Notes: a model not told the origin generated them from the sequence alone. Positions 23,817 to 36,651 are shown, counted from the stretch's first letter. The stretch: 64,000 nt of DNA from Heliocidaris tuberculata (GCA_025618425.1 CM046845.1:4567577-4631576); one strand, 5' to 3'. Program-made: numbers and translations.

Positions 23817-26325
23817 CTGGTGAAAGTGGGTAAAAGGAGTAGATTCCTTGATTTATATTTTATGTTTCCATCGTTAAAAGACATAAAGACATCGCTTGGA
23901 AACATGTGCATTGTCTAAAATTCAGTGTTCAACATATTCTCTGTAGGATGCCTTGATTTTATTATTTTCGCCGCGACTGATTTACTTGATAAAGCATGTT
24001 TCAGAGACACAAATAGTTTTTAGCTTATATCAATCACGATGCCAGTACGCATTCCTCAAATTTCAGGGTTTTCTCTTTTTTAAAAATGTTTTTCGAGTTT
24101 TCTTCCGAAATATTTTTCGTCATTTCTAAAATTTAATTGAATTACATTGTACAACTGTAGCTAGATACAGGGTGAAGGTTGCGGTTATTGAAAATTGCAG
24201 GTCCCGTTTCTTGTAATATGTTATTTGACTTTATATACTACTTGTATGATATCAACATCAAGTAGGTCAACTGTAAGAGTGCATGCAGCTAACGCGCAAA
24301 ATATGGGCGTAGTGATGGTTGGCCATAGAATTGTACCCTATAATGAAAAAAACATGGTCTAAATGGCAAATCGCCCCCAGCGAAGTAGAAATTGCTTTCT
24401 GGTGTAGGATATAATCGGAAGCCGACATGAAGTAACAGAACCCGATACCCAACCCTCTTTCTAATATTTGGAATCTTCAGAACCCTTTACTTACTGATTT
24501 GTGATATTGGATGGCCCTGGGCATTATGTGTTCGACGTGACGCTGAGGATGTGTCTTTGTTTTAGCCACTCTTTTCATCTGCCTTTGTACCCCTTTCTGT
24601 TTTACTCTTCTTTTGTCTTCTATTTTCTTGCGTTTTCATTGTGACATACCTTCGTTTCTACTTCTTGTAAAAAAAACTTTATGAATATTACCTTAATATT
24701 CCCTAACGATATTTTTCACTCAGCAATTTATGATTTTTCCTTGATTTCCAATAGTTTTCTCTTCATTATCCTTGGGTCCATGAGGTAGGCCTACAGTTTC
24801 AAAACAAAATAATTAGGATTTTTTTCTCTCAACTGTAAATGATTGGCAATGTGCCTGTAGAAGAAACAGTGTTCAAGCGTTAGAAAATATGAACTTGAAT
24901 TTAAACTTGAATTAACTCATGAAGAAAATCGCTTTTATAGGACTATATGCCTACATACCCATGTATGTACCATGCCAAACCGTCAACGTAATAATTATGT
25001 CAGTACTTTTTCACAAAGTATTCAATTATATCAAAATGCTTTCCAGTTTCCAATGATTGCAATGAACAGAGATCAGGCACATGGACAAATTAATAACTTA
25101 GTCATCTGTAAAATTGCCTGAATACAAAGAGGGAGATTTTAATACTCTTGTGACCATGCTCTGCCCTCAAGACATATTCGCATCTTTACCTACTGGTCTA
25201 ATTTTAAGTGGTGGCATATGCAACGCTTATCTTGTTAGGCCTATTGATAACCATAATAACAATATATTCAGAAATATATACATGTAGGTTAGCGGATACA
25301 TAGGTCAGATTTTTAGTTTATCTTGAAATATTGTTTGATTCAGGGTGCTCGATACCCTGGGGCTTGAACTGATTTTTTTTTACCAACGTACAACGTAGGT
25401 CAAGTTATTTTGTTTTTGTTTTTGTTTTTGTTTATCACGAAGTATTATCTGATTTTGCACGATACCTTGAATCTGAATTCCTTGAAAGCTTGAACTCATT
25501 TTTGTGACCAAGATACGAAATAATCCTTCTGTATCCATACGTGGGAATTAGGTCTACCTAAAGTCAAGGTTTTTTTCATGAAATGTAATATGTTACAAAT
25601 TCTGGCAAGATGGGAAATGTATGTATGTATTGGAATATGAACATAAAACAATACATGCGTGGGTCGCTGACTTTAACATTTTGAACCTCTTCATAAGAGA
25701 AGATGTTATGAGTGTATAATCGATTAGGTGCCATCGAGTATTCAAATACGGAACACAATGACAATTTTGAGAGACAGACTTTCAATTATAGTGCTCTTTT
25801 TTATGTTCTGAATCGTTCGTGCTGATAGAAACATGATTTTGTATTAAACAATATTATACTTAATGGACTCGTTTTAAAAAAAAATGGGAGTCAAGTTTCT
25901 GTAAATTCCAAATATAAAATTGTTGTCGATTCAAACCACACGCGACACTAAAAGGTTTGATAAAAAAATTGAGGTACAGACTTTGTGCCTTCCAACGCCA
26001 CCCACCCCCTTCCTGCCCCTTATATAAATGATACAACATGAAGGTTGCATGTTGATAGATCTGCGGTTCCATGAAAAAATAGATCATGATAAGAAATGGG
26101 TCGGGGCATTATTTGACCAATATAGACGTACAATGAAAGATAAAACCGGGTGATCCCTTCTAGGGGCACGAAAGGGGTGAATGCGGTTACAAGGTGTATG
26201 ATAAACTTGTCTCTAAGGAGACCTTCCTCGTCTAACATGTCTAAGAAACTCCCGTTTTACATAATCGATCATTCACTCCCCCCTTAATTTGCATACCATG
26301 ACTGATCACCTCCATGTTTGCTTAC
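23817..26325. other. Non-coding region between exon candidates
   Basis: AT-rich sequence with T-rich (GTTTTT)n near 25410-25430. Open frames at 24267-24452 and 25576-25785 on the - strand show no motif. If the two flanking - strand exon candidates belong to one gene, this is intron, possibly containing at least one unseen exon. Confidence 0.4.
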
Positions 26326-26502
26326 CTTTGCAGATCCACCTGTCCAATGAGAGTGTATCCATCTTGCCCGTCTGAGAAAAAGTCCTTGTGAAGCGTAAAA
26401 CTACCCTCAGCGAGTCCGGTTGAGCTGCGGACGTCCCGGGGGAACTTCGAGATTGGAGATTTCATCCTATTTTCCAGGAATTTATAGTGGTTACCAAATG
26501 CT
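26326..26502 (-). CDS. Candidate internal exon, unknown product
   Basis: On the - strand, a pyrimidine-rich run ending CTCTGCAG precedes 177 nt that stay open in one frame to a consensus donor, CAAAG|GTAAGC. The exon is symmetric (phase 2 in, phase 2 out): one base, 58 full codons, two bases. The translation is complex and protein-like, beginning AFGNHYKFLENRMKSP and ending SDGQDGYTLIGQVDLQ. Local GC rises as in the nearby receptor exons. It could also start at an internal ATG (26465). I do not recognise the family. It lies 446 bp from the receptor start codon on the opposite strand, so it belongs to an overlapping or head-to-head gene, or is a relic. Confidence 0.5.
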
Positions 26503-26947
26503 CTGCAGAGATATCGGAGGCGTGTGAAGAGGGTTGGACTTGGTGGGGAAACATATTCACATCTTCCTTAGATAAGGGATTGTGTGTCACAGGCCAGGGG
26601 CTCATAGCCAATCCTGCTTTAATCCATGCATGTGAATTAAACAACTCAAATCTCACGTTTAGTATGGATGTGAAGAACGTATATTTGTGCGATGCTCTTC
26701 ACTCTATACTTCAGTGATGAAGAAAGTGCGCGGTGATTAAACAGATTTCCTAAAGTCTGCTGGGATCGGTTACCACCTGCATAAAGAAAGTGAATCGATT
26801 TACAGTTTATTCCAGGCCTAATTGGTCCGTCTGTTCCAGCGCTAAAGAGATGCATATCTAATCTTGCACATTCTTGATTTTAGTTTTGCAAGCAAGAGAT
26901 TTTTTGTTCAATTTTTGTATCTGCATTGGAAGATTCAACCTGTCGCC

Positions 26948-27877
26948 ATGGAGGGTGTCACGGTTGGTGTGGTACCCACCGTGGTAACCGAAGTGAACGT
27001 TTATCAAACAGAGTTTGTCGACGTAACATCCAACGTTTCATATGCATCACCGAATGTTACCAAGGAATTGCCCGAACTGGAATTTTATTCCCTCGATTAC
27101 AAGATCATAACAACAATCTTCTACCTGATCTTAGGCGTAGCTGCTATCATCGGCAACGCGATGGTGATCATAGTAGTTCTCCGAGTGGCCCACATGCGGA
27201 CTCCGACGAACTGTTACCTGGTGAGTCTGGCAGTGGCCGATTCCATGGTCGGAGCCATCACCATCATGATGCATTCCGTGCCGGAGAACCTGTTGCCGAA
27301 GAGAGCGTTCATCTACGGAGCCGCTGGCTGCCATTCCATCATCGCCATCGAGTACCTGGCCTTTAATGTATCCGCGCTCTCCATTACCGCTTTCACAATC
27401 GAACGTTACATTGCTATCTGCCATCCCATGAAGGCCCACATTATCTGCTCCGTGTCAAGGGCTACCAAGATCATAATCACTCTCTGGGTTTTCGAAATCA
27501 TCTACTGCTCACAGTGGTGCTTCCTACTCGAGTATAGAACCGAAGAGTACGCGGGTGGCCATTTCCTCGGGCGATGCTGGTACCAAATGGACAAAGTGTC
27601 CTACATTAACGCGGTCTATTTTGTGGACTGTTTCTTATATTACATCGTCCCGGTCGGTGTCTGTATTCCTCTTTATGCCATCATTGGGCGGGTTCTCTTC
27701 AGAAGTACCATGACTCAAAATGGCATTAGAAGAGGCTATGAGGTTGGTTCGCGGGACAAGGAAAATGGAAATACGACGCGGTTGCGACTTATGAAATCGA
27801 GCGAAGGGAGTGACGGAAGTAACTCACCAAGGCGATGCAAAGATTCAGGCAGCACTGCTGTATCGTCTAGAAAACAG
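26948..27877 (+). CDS. TRHR: TRH receptor, coding exon 1 (N-terminus to TM5/loop 3)
   Basis: First coding exon of a rhodopsin-class GPCR for TRH-type peptides, which in vertebrates signals through Gq at the plasma membrane. ATG at 26948 has a good Kozak context (GTCGCCATGG) and no in-frame ATG lies closer upstream. It encodes residues 1-310: N-terminus with N-glycosylation sites N29 and N36; TM1 with N70; the motif HMRTPTNCYLVSLAVAD with D98 (2.50); C128 and C210 for the extracellular disulfide; ERY at 152-154; W180; P235 in TM5. Y136 and N140 match Y106 and N110 of mammalian TRHR, which contact TRH. It ends SSRKQ at a phase-0 donor (CAG|GTATCT). The position of the intron before TM6 matches vertebrate TRHR. 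Retaining the intron would add eight codons and a stop. Confidence 0.95.
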
Positions 27878-28350
27878 GTATCTAAAGACTCATTAAAAAC
27901 ATGATGTGTGTTTCATGATTGTCAATATCGATGTTGTGATAAACGGTAAGATGTGGGAAATTAGAATACTGTGTAACGAAATTTAAACCCGATAGATAAT
28001 TATGATTTGGATTTAACACGCATTTTTTTCAAAGACCCCAGCCAAACTGCTTAGTGTTAAAAAAGAAAGAAATCATAAGTTATCTCTGTCATCAAAAAAT
28101 ATGTTAATATGTCATCAGGCCTTATATGTTTGACAATTAAACTTTCAAGAATAAATGTTTTCCATCCCATGATTTCAATGATCATTTCCATGAACCATGA
28201 ATCAATACCCTGCTTATATTACACGCATTCGTAAAATTTGTATGATGTTGGAATATTGACACTTTCGTTTACCTGTAAAACGGGAAGACAAAGAGCTTAT
28301 GCCTGGTCATTGATAGTCATGTATTTCTGCCTTATTGTATTTTATTTCAG
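27878..28350 (+). other. TRHR: TRHR intron 1 (473 bp, phase 0)
   Basis: Donor GTATCT after CAG at 27877 and acceptor TTTTATTTCAG ending at 28350. Splicing joins SSRKQ to [12 protein letters not shown], restoring the conserved loop 3/TM6 sequence. Reading through the donor meets a stop at 27902. Confidence 0.93.
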
Positions 28351-28701
28351 GTAATAAAGATGTTGGTAATAGTGGTGGCCCTCTTTGGTATTCTTTGGGC
28401 ACCGTATAGGATGCTCGTCGTCTTCAACTGGTTTAATCCACCAGCCAAGCAGTACTTCAACGAATGGTTCCTGTTCTTCTGTCGCACCTGCCTCTACCTT
28501 AACAGTGTCGTCAACCCGATCCTCTACAACTTCATGTCCATCAAGTTCCGACGGGCCTTCACCAAGCTCTGCACCTGCCGCGGTAAGAACGACCGGGCGG
28601 CGGTTGGCCGTGGTAGCATGGCAGGCAGCTTTACTGGCACACGCCGCACCAGCACCGCATGTACCGCAGTCACATCCAACGCCCACACCTTTGCCTGCTA
28701 A
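28351..28701 (+). CDS. TRHR: TRH receptor, coding exon 2 (TM6, TM7, tail)
   Basis: Encodes residues 311-426: TM6 with FGILWAPYR (P328), TM7 with NPILYN (the NPxxY motif, N365-Y369), helix 8 and a KLCTCR motif whose cysteines are likely palmitoylated, as in the vertebrate KLCNC. Y329 and R355 correspond to Y282 and R306 of mammalian TRHR, completing the four known TRH contacts. Read to its own stop, the receptor is 426 residues with a Ser/Thr-rich tail, near the family's usual size. Inside the exon, CGCG|GTAAGA at 28582/28583 is a strong donor in phase 1; used with the exon at 41700 it would replace the last 39 residues. High GC continues past that donor up to the stop and then falls, so both ends may be used. 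Confidence 0.94.
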   Translation, partial: VIKMLVIVVALFGILWAPYRMLVVFNWFNPPAKQYFNEWFLFFCRTCLYLNSVVNPILYNFMSIKFRRAFTKLCTCRGKNDRAAVGRGSMAGSFTGTRRTSTACTAVTSNAHTFAC

Positions 28702-31700
28702 CCGCATCATCCATATCATAAAGTAGGACAGAAATAGTGAACTTACCGCTTTCTTTATTTCTTCCACACGGCCACATAATAATGCTTCATCGTACATTAT
28801 ACCAGTGCGGTTGAAACTGCTTTTTGGCTTTTCTTGTAGTGCATCCATCGATTCACGTCGTGTATTATTCGATTGCTTTTTCTTTCTGTCGTTGATGTGC
28901 TTTTAGCGGTTAGAATGATTTGACATAATTTTGGACGAACTTTAGAATAACAGACATTTATCACCTTCTTTCATCTGCCTGCTACTCATTGTATACATAT
29001 GTCTTGAACTCACATTTCATTTCACAGCTATGCATGTCTTCTGTGATTGAATGTCAAACGTCGTCGTAAAGAATATCACCGGAAACCTTGGGAGTGCTTC
29101 GGCACGAATGCCTCGCTCGTGTTCGTGACGCAGCTGCTCTTTTGTTGAACCAAGAAACCTTATCAATACCATTCAACGGCGACAGGATGATCTTTATAGC
29201 TGGACTAAAAACGATATCTTCTCTTCAGATGACGTGTTAAGCAGAAGAAAAGATGATATCTGTCAAAAAGTGAATCTCATATCATGTATATTGATAGGTG
29301 GTCAAATCGGAAGTAAAATGACCAATCCTATCCAATCTATCCTGTTGATAGCCGGCCAAAAGCGAGGTTTTACAGGTAATTATTGTATAGGTGTTCTTAG
29401 TATATTTGTCCAGTTCTGATTTACAGACATGCTTTTTGAAAGTGTAGAGCTCCCGATACCGATCTTTTGGTAACAGAATGAGCTAAATATAATAACATAG
29501 ATTGCAAGTGCATGAAATGAGTATTTATACAGCATGATTTATTTAGCCCCAACCGAATGGCCGAAAATTATATCTAAAGTGTCAAACATTAAAAAGGAAT
29601 TTTTCAGACTACCTACCATGCCTACTAAGCCAGAAGTTAATGAAGGGAAGCAAAGAACAGGGTTAAGATACATTTACTTTTGACCGCTACGTCAGAAATA
29701 CCGGGTAATTATATAGCGAAAATTATTGCCCGGACAAAATTTCTTTTCCGCTTTCAACACATGGACGCAATGAATGGGTATGAAGTAAACACCGGATAAG
29801 CACAATGAGACAAGCACCCTACGCATAATCTTTGATTGGTTAACATTCCTACAATGTATATTGAGTGACATGCCAATTTTTAAGCAAAATTTCATTTTCA
29901 TAAGGATTCTCGTATATGATTCTACTTGAAACAAACTGCAATTTTTTCGGGTCACTGTTAAAATGATAGCTGTCGGGGATGTCAAGACTGTACTTGAAAC
30001 TCTACTTCGTCTCGGAGCATAGCACTTTTGAGACCACCTCAAGATATAAATTTGACCATGTCCCTTCAAAGCAGTAAAATTACATGTAATATATTATCCT
30101 TTGCACTCATGAGCAGTTATTATCTTTCATTGTCGGAAATGTATAATACACATTTTGCACGATTTAACAATAAAAAAAAATCAAACACACAACTTAATAC
30201 TACACAAACCTAAGCTCTGTTTATGAAGTCTGTTGAAGTCCGATGGCGATTCACTTTCTATAAACTGTTTATATTAATGGTTTGTATACTAGAGTATTGG
30301 TGACTCATGTACTATTTGTGTTAATGTGCATAGCTTTAGTTTGTTTTTGTTTTTTACAATTGTCATCTTCTATCATCAACCTCCAATGTTTCACTAGGAA
30401 CAGGGGCATCGAATATTACTCCTAGCTTCTGCTAGTAATATATTTTTCTCTAATTTGGTTTCTTTACACTTGCAGAGATGATTTAACATACTGCCTTCGT
30501 GTTTCTTTGATGAATGATGTATTATTGTAAAGTTATCAAGCAAACATACATATTTATATATAAATATATATATTTATATGGCACTGAAATAACTATTGAC
30601 ACTTACTTTACCAATTTCTTTTTTATATTATGATAGTGTAAATAGAAAGGAATGCATCATAGTGATTAAATATGAAGAATTTCACATAAACAGAAGATTG
30701 ATGAGCTTTTTCAGTAAAAAAATTTAAAAGTCAAACGACTATATCTTTCTATTTCGAGAATTTGTTATATCAATCCTTAGCTTTTATGAGTCGTTTTATG
30801 CTCAGGAAATAAAAGTAAATTATCGGGTTCAAAATACAGTGCTTTGATATTACATGATTCTCCTCAACAGGAAAATGACATTTTAGGGAAGGGGGGGAAT
30901 GAAATAGGACTTTGCCTTTATTCGGATTACTTGCTGTGTGTACAAAAGGGAAAAAAGAGTTGTATAAAACTGGAATTTTATTTCGTATTATATCGTACGC
31001 ACAAGTACCTTCATGTGACAACGCAAGTTCCGTAATAATTATGAATTAGTTTTGAAAATCCCTATCATATGATTTGTATATTTTACATAAATGTTTTGCA
31101 GTTATTATCTAAAGAATATATGGATATGCATTTGTTTATTGATTAAATGTTTTCCAAATGTTTTATACTATCCAAAAGAGATTTGAGCGTATTACCAAAC
31201 TCTTTCAGTGTATCTTACGGTTCTGCACTTTTCCTGCTTCATTGAGGGTGTATTTATCGTCATTTATTTATTGTTGACCATACGTAATATATAAAAAAGT
31301 GAAAATTCCACATGATTCACAAACAGCACACAGTAGAAAACTGTGAGAAATTATATAAATAAACACACTTAATACTATACAGATTATGTAATCCCTAGCT
31401 GGCTTAGAAATAGAACACAGTATACTACTGAAAATTTCGCAATCTACTTTTGAAATAAGGGGGAACGAGCTCGTACTGACTGCATACATACTGCTGAGAG
31501 CAGAGCGAGAGCCGTGCAACGATAAAGAGGTCGAAACGGACTCTCGGGCCGACCCTGGTTAAACACTTCTGCAATATTGCCCTGGACAATACTTAAATAT
31601 AATGAAGGAGGTGAATATAACGTGTCTCTATTACAGATTATGACGGGTACAGTTCATTAAACGTGTTCCGTCTATAACCCAGCTTAGGGATTACATAATC

Positions 31701-32318
31701 TGTACAGTATGAACCTGTGCTTTTCATAATTTTTCACAGTTGCTTACTGTTTCCCATCTGTGAATCGGGTGGAAATTCAATATAATGGCAAATGTCAAAT
31801 GCATGTATCATCCGCCCACTGCTAAAACGCCCTCCTTTTGTTTTGTTCCTTTTTTCCCGGGTGTGAGTTTGTTGCAAAGACCTGTGTATTCCCTTTGAAA
31901 AAATATATATATCTAAACATGCATTGCTCGAGGTACTGTGAAAGTTTTTTTGGCTGAGTGAACGTAGAATAAATATAGAGATGATTTTTAAATCTGGATT
32001 GCATGCTTGAATTGTTGATCGTGTAGATGTTTATTGTTATGCCTGTGCCCTTTATTTATTTGTCTAGTGCTACTCACTGAGTTTTTCTGTTTATTGCTAG
32101 CATGATTATTTATCAGTATATTGGGAGATAAAATTGTTGTAATTATACAGGCATAAAACATTTATTACATTTAATACATGGTATTTATTCATATAATTAC
32201 AAAACAATAGCATAAGTTTGAAATTTGGAATTTAATTACAAGTGGAAAGTATGTATGATTGAAAAAGGGCATGCATTCACAAAAGATCACATTTGAGTAA
32301 TATGGTGGATAGACTTCC
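28702..32318. other. TRHR 3' region or long intron, no other gene seen
   Basis: Either 3' UTR and flank of the short TRHR form or the start of a ~13-kb intron in the long form. AT-rich, with a short AT palindromic tract near 30548-30580. No other recognisable frame. Confidence 0.5.
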
Positions 32319-32557
32319 TACACACAGTGTTAATTCAACACCATCTCGGTATCAATATTGGGCTACACCAGAAAAGTGTTAAAACAACACCAATTTGATA
32401 TTGAGCTACACCAGGTGTGTTAAAATAACATCAGTTAGTGTTAAAACAACTCCAGTTTGATTCAAAACTGGTGTTGTTTTAACACTTATCTGGTGTAGCT
32501 CAATATAGATACCGAGATGGTGCATGTTGAATTAACACCCTGGTTTTTGCAGTGTAG
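32319..32557. mobile_element. MITE, long imperfect palindrome
   Basis: The left arm GTGTTAATTCAACACC... (32327 on) and the right arm ...TGTTGAATTAACACCC (to 32540) are inverted. Pairing continues inward through ATCTCGGTATC and CTACACCAG to AAAACAACACCA. The right end adds GGTTTTTGCAGTGTAG; the matching part of the left end is missing, so the left terminus is truncated. Non-coding. Confidence 0.85.
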
Positions 32558-32596
32558 AAGTTTGCCTTCAATATACAGTATTACACTAGACGAGCA

Positions 32597-33140
32597 TTAA
32601 AGGGTAAGTCCACCCTAATTTTAAATTGGTTTCATATGAAGCAGAAAAATTAAAGAAATAGATTAATGAAAGCTTGAGCAAAACCCGATAAGAAATAAGT
32701 AAGTTATGAATTTTTGAAACTGTAATCAATCAAACACAAAATATTGTCTACTACCTTGCGAGCTCCTCTCCCTTTGTCCTGTACTGAAAAAAAAATCATC
32801 AATTTATATTTTCTCTTAAGAAAATACGTTATCATAGATGCAACACGGATATAAATATTTATGCTTATGCTTTAAACAAAACCTGTATGATACAAATTTA
32901 TTCCCTCATCAAAAACAAAGAAATTGAAAATTTATGGATTTTTGTATACGGAGCAAATGGGAGAAGAGCTCGCAAGATACGTCACGGAGTTGCGAATTTG
33001 TGTTTGATTGATTATAACTTCAAAAGTTCACAACTTTCTAATTTCTTATCGGATTTTGCTCAAACTTTCATTGATCTGCTTCTTTAATTTTTCTGCTTCT
33101 TTTAAAACCAACTAAATATCAGGGTGGACTTTCCCTTTAA
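32597..33140. mobile_element. TTAA-flanked fold-back MITE, ~540 bp
   Basis: TTAA at both borders (32597-32600 and 33137-33140). Terminal inverted repeats are AGGGTAAGTCCACCCT (left) and AGGGTGGACTTTCCCT (right). The arms extend through TTGGTTT and the GAGCAAAAC/GTTTTGCTC region, giving a long hairpin. Arm sequence such as CACAACTTTCTAATTTCTTA is shared with 57139-57731 and with the half-copy near 52090. TTAA target sites are typical of piggyBac-type transposons; no transposase is present. Confidence 0.85.
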
Positions 33141-33300
33141 AATCATTTTTGTAAATATTCATGGGTCCGTATTCTGCTAAAACCTACACCCGACCCTGCG
33201 TCTAAAGTCGAGTTTTATCAAAATGAAGTAAGACGAAGACAAGTTTTCTTTTTGTTCAACATGACTTTAGACTGTCCTAGTCTTCAGAAGTCAGACGTAA

Positions 33301-33302
<2 letters not shown>

Positions 33303-33348
<46 letters not shown>
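33303..33348. repeat. (CT)n microsatellite
   Basis: About 19 CT units followed by two ATCT units. Confidence 0.9.
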
Positions 33349-34130
33349 CGTGTTCCTTTTTTCTATATTATCATGGCAATTAGATCATCTCTGACATTTT
33401 TTGGACGATTATCATAATCAAGAGTATCAATGATAAGGACTCAGGCCTACGATCCTTCCAAAACATACACTGTACATCTTTAAAAACGTTTGTTCGCTGC
33501 CTGGAGTCGTAGATTTCCCTTACTAAAAAATCTGTGTAAATAAAACGTGATGGCTCTAGGAGTTTTTCATCGCTCTGACTTGTCAATTCAAGGCACAAAA
33601 CTACCTAAATTGACACAATGTGAGCACAATGTGTGTGTGCACAACGTATTTGCACACCCTTACGGAATACATATTCCCCTCCTGTCTAGTATATACTTCA
33701 AAAGGCATTTGGAAATAATGTCTGGAGATAAATTCAAAATATAAATCTGATCAAGATGTCAAGAAAATTTATATGTTATTACACGATCACAAGCTTTAAG
33801 AAGTTTTAATGAAATCTCGATGATCTGATCAGGCGATGATTGGTTTAGGTTCCATAAAAGTCATAATTTCAATCTAAAAAAAAAAAAGGAAATAGAAAAA
33901 TAAAATGCATTAATCACAGTATTCAAATAACCTGTAATGAATATTACATGCTCCAGTGATAAGCCTTCTTTATTAAAATTAGATGTCAAAAACTTGCGCT
34001 CGCTTCGTCACTTTTCTCATCTGACCCCAAAATGCAAAAATCAGCCCACTCGGAGGGAAAATTGAGCCACAATGCGTTTCACTGATTATTGATAAACTAG
34101 AAATTAAAATGAAGTATTAATTGTAATAAT
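33349..34130. other. Non-coding, possible TRHR intron
   Basis: AT-rich, no recognisable frame or repeat beyond a short A-run near 33876. Confidence 0.5.
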
Positions 34131-34207
34131 GTTGGAGCGCCAGGAGTGCCACGGCGTGACGGACATGAGCGCTATACAAGAAGCCACCAATATCATTATT
34201 ATTATTG
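34131..34207 (-). mobile_element. Dispersed repeat fragment with ATT tail
   Basis: GAGCGCCAGGAGTGCCACGG and GCGCTATACAAGAAGCC followed by (ATT)n is the reverse complement of the segment at 18528-18576, about three quarters identical by eye. Both copies abut a trinucleotide tract. Confidence 0.65.
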
Positions 34208-35228
34208 TCCATTTGAAAACTTCTTTTTCACTGGTATGTAACGAACAAAAGACATCTGATAGTATGCACTACTTCAAGTCGTTCCAGTACGTGTTTATAC
34301 GACACAATTTTAAAAGAAGTAGGTAGAATAATTATATCATTCAGCTTCTTTGTCATACCCTTAAGAAAAAAGAGGGATGGAACTCATGGTTTCGCGACAC
34401 GTGCTCCGACGACAAATTGCTCCGTCGTCATTGTCGGACGCTAACGGAATTCTTAACTTCCACCCTGAAGCCACCAAAACGAACCTTAACCCTAACCCCA
34501 AACTTAACCTAAAACCCGACTGAAACATCACCCTTTACCCTACATCTATGACAAAATAAAACTCCGAAATGTGGCCGTAGCAAAATAATGTCAGAGCATG
34601 AAAATGAGAGATGCCTCATTTTACCATATTCATATCATCTGTTTTATACGCGTCGGCGTACGTCTGTAACATTCTTTAAAGAAAACCGTTGGATCTAGTT
34701 TTCATTGAATTAGAAACAGTAACCTTTTCTTTTGAACACAAGGCTCATGACCTTTCAGTTGAGACAGAATGACTGGGAAACCAATTTGACAATTTTTGAC
34801 GAATTAGAGAGAAAATTAAAAAGAAAGTTTGAATTAGGTCAAATAATACATGACGAAATCTAAGGAAGATGTGGAATCATTGCTATCCAATGCATGGTTG
34901 GAAGGGGATATTTTATTCTTGCATCTCTTTCTCAATCTACCCGTCTCTCCTACTCCCCCACCCCCTCTCCCTCCTTCTCATTCTCTCTCTCTCTCTCTCT
35001 CTCTCCTCTCTTTCTTTATCTGTTTATATATCTTCTCTTTTCGAGTTTCCTCTCTACACTCTCTTATATTACTCTCTCAATATCTCTTTTTTCTTCTTCT
35101 TCTTCTTTATCCCTCCCTTCTAGTATTTATATCATATTCTAAGTGTCTCCTTTTTCTCATTATTCCATCTCTTTTCCCCGCCTGTCATATTTCAATATAT
35201 TTTTATTATCCTATTTCTCTCTTATTAT

Positions 35229-35272
<44 letters not shown>

Positions 35273-36276
35273 ATATAATATCTTTCTTTTTTTCCTGACA
35301 CTTCTCAGGCTTAAATATTTATCTTGATTACCCTCGACTTTCTTTTCTCCATCTTTTAAACCTTTTCTTCCGTACTTCGTCCTCTTTCCGTTTCAAGTTT
35401 TTTCTCCTGCATTTGACCTTATTTCTCCACTCTCTACCACATTTACCAGGTTACAAAGAAATGTACATTTGGAAAGGCAGATTGTTAGAATGACTCGATT
35501 AAAATGCTTTTCCTTTTTTTTATGCGATTAATCTGTTCGTGCAAAAAACCTCAAGCCGCAGTTCATTCATTTCATGTGTCTGAGTGACTTAACTTTTCAT
35601 AGCAGAGACTAGTATGAATAACGAAAATTGAAAGTCACAGTAAATGTTTGCAAATTGAACGATTTCAATGTAAAATGCATGATGAAAAAACCACGATGAA
35701 AAAAACCACGGAAATGGTTCGATACATTTTTTAATCAATATGACTTCACGAATGAACTGAGGTGTGTCCATGGAAAATTTTTTTCCTGCTTCCACCAGCT
35801 TTATTCGGTCAGGAAAATGTAAAAAGTTATGAATGTTTGGTTTTCAATATAGCGAGTGAAGGATTTGACTAGAAACACCAGGATTGTCCTGCATCTCCGA
35901 TTTTATTCCTGATCGAATCACATACGTGGAAAGATTCATTTTGACTTCACATAGTCTATTCCGTCTGTGTTAAACATGAAGAAGAAGAAAAAAGAAGACT
36001 TCGTCTGTCGAATAGGAATATTGCCTTTCAACTGAAGAACATGCTCTTCCGCCAATGGATTTTCTTGTTTGATCTTTACTATCCTTCGTGTTCTTCGTGT
36101 CAGAAGGAAGACGTAAGGAAAGAAAAAAACCCGTGTCCTACAGATAAAAATCTCTTCTTTACTAAATGAGATTTTATCTGAATTGATTTAGAAACACAAA
36201 TTGTGCTGAATTAGTCAGGCAGTTTCCTGATTCAGTCATAGAAAAGAAAACATTGTATGTTTAGACGCACTGGCCT
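34208..36276. other. Non-coding with long CT-rich tracts
   Basis: A pyrimidine-rich stretch runs from about 34918 to 35280, with pure (CT)n near 34980-35005 and 35231-35270. Open frames across it are Ser/Leu low-complexity strings and not genes. Near 34480-34520 the sequence has AACCCTAACCC-like words, too short and irregular for telomeric repeat. Confidence 0.6.
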
Positions 36277-36651
36277 TTAAAGGTACTTCATCCCTTTTGC
36301 AGCCCTAAATTTTGAAGTTGTGTGAGCATGGTGAGTGTGCGATAAATTACAAAAGAATTATAATTGGAAAACTTGTTCGGATTTGAAAAGGATTATAATT
36401 TGCTTTTAAGTAATTAATAACAACAATTTGGTAACACTTTATATTTTTTTTACTCAAAAAAAAATTGACTAATTTCTAAAATTAATTTTGACCGTTACTG
36501 GTGCTTCCTCTGCGAAAAAAGGAAGGTTTTCATTTCTTACAAATGAGCTATAGAACTTGTGACCTTGAAAATTCATAGGCAGTATCTACATTATGTCTAC
36601 TAAACCTGTTCAAATTTTTTTAAGTCTGCAAAAGGGATGAAGTGCCTTTAA
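36277..36651. mobile_element. TTAA-flanked MITE, 375 bp
   Basis: TTAA borders with 22-bp terminal inverted repeats beginning AGGTACTTCATCCCTTTTG on the left and AGGCACTTCATCCCTTTTG on the reversed right end, one mismatch across the repeat. Internal sequence is non-coding and differs from the 32597 element, so this is a separate family with the same target site. Confidence 0.85.

Noticed and set aside
26926..27439. Other-frame open readings over TRHR exon 1
   Set aside because: Shadows of the receptor frame, kept open by its high GC.
28342..28848. 168-codon - strand frame over TRHR exon 2
   Set aside because: Antisense shadow of the conserved TM6-TM7 exon; the + strand reading is clearly the gene.
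34480..34525. AACCCTAACCC-like words, possible interstitial telomere
   Set aside because: Irregular and only a few units; does not form TTAGGG-type arrays.
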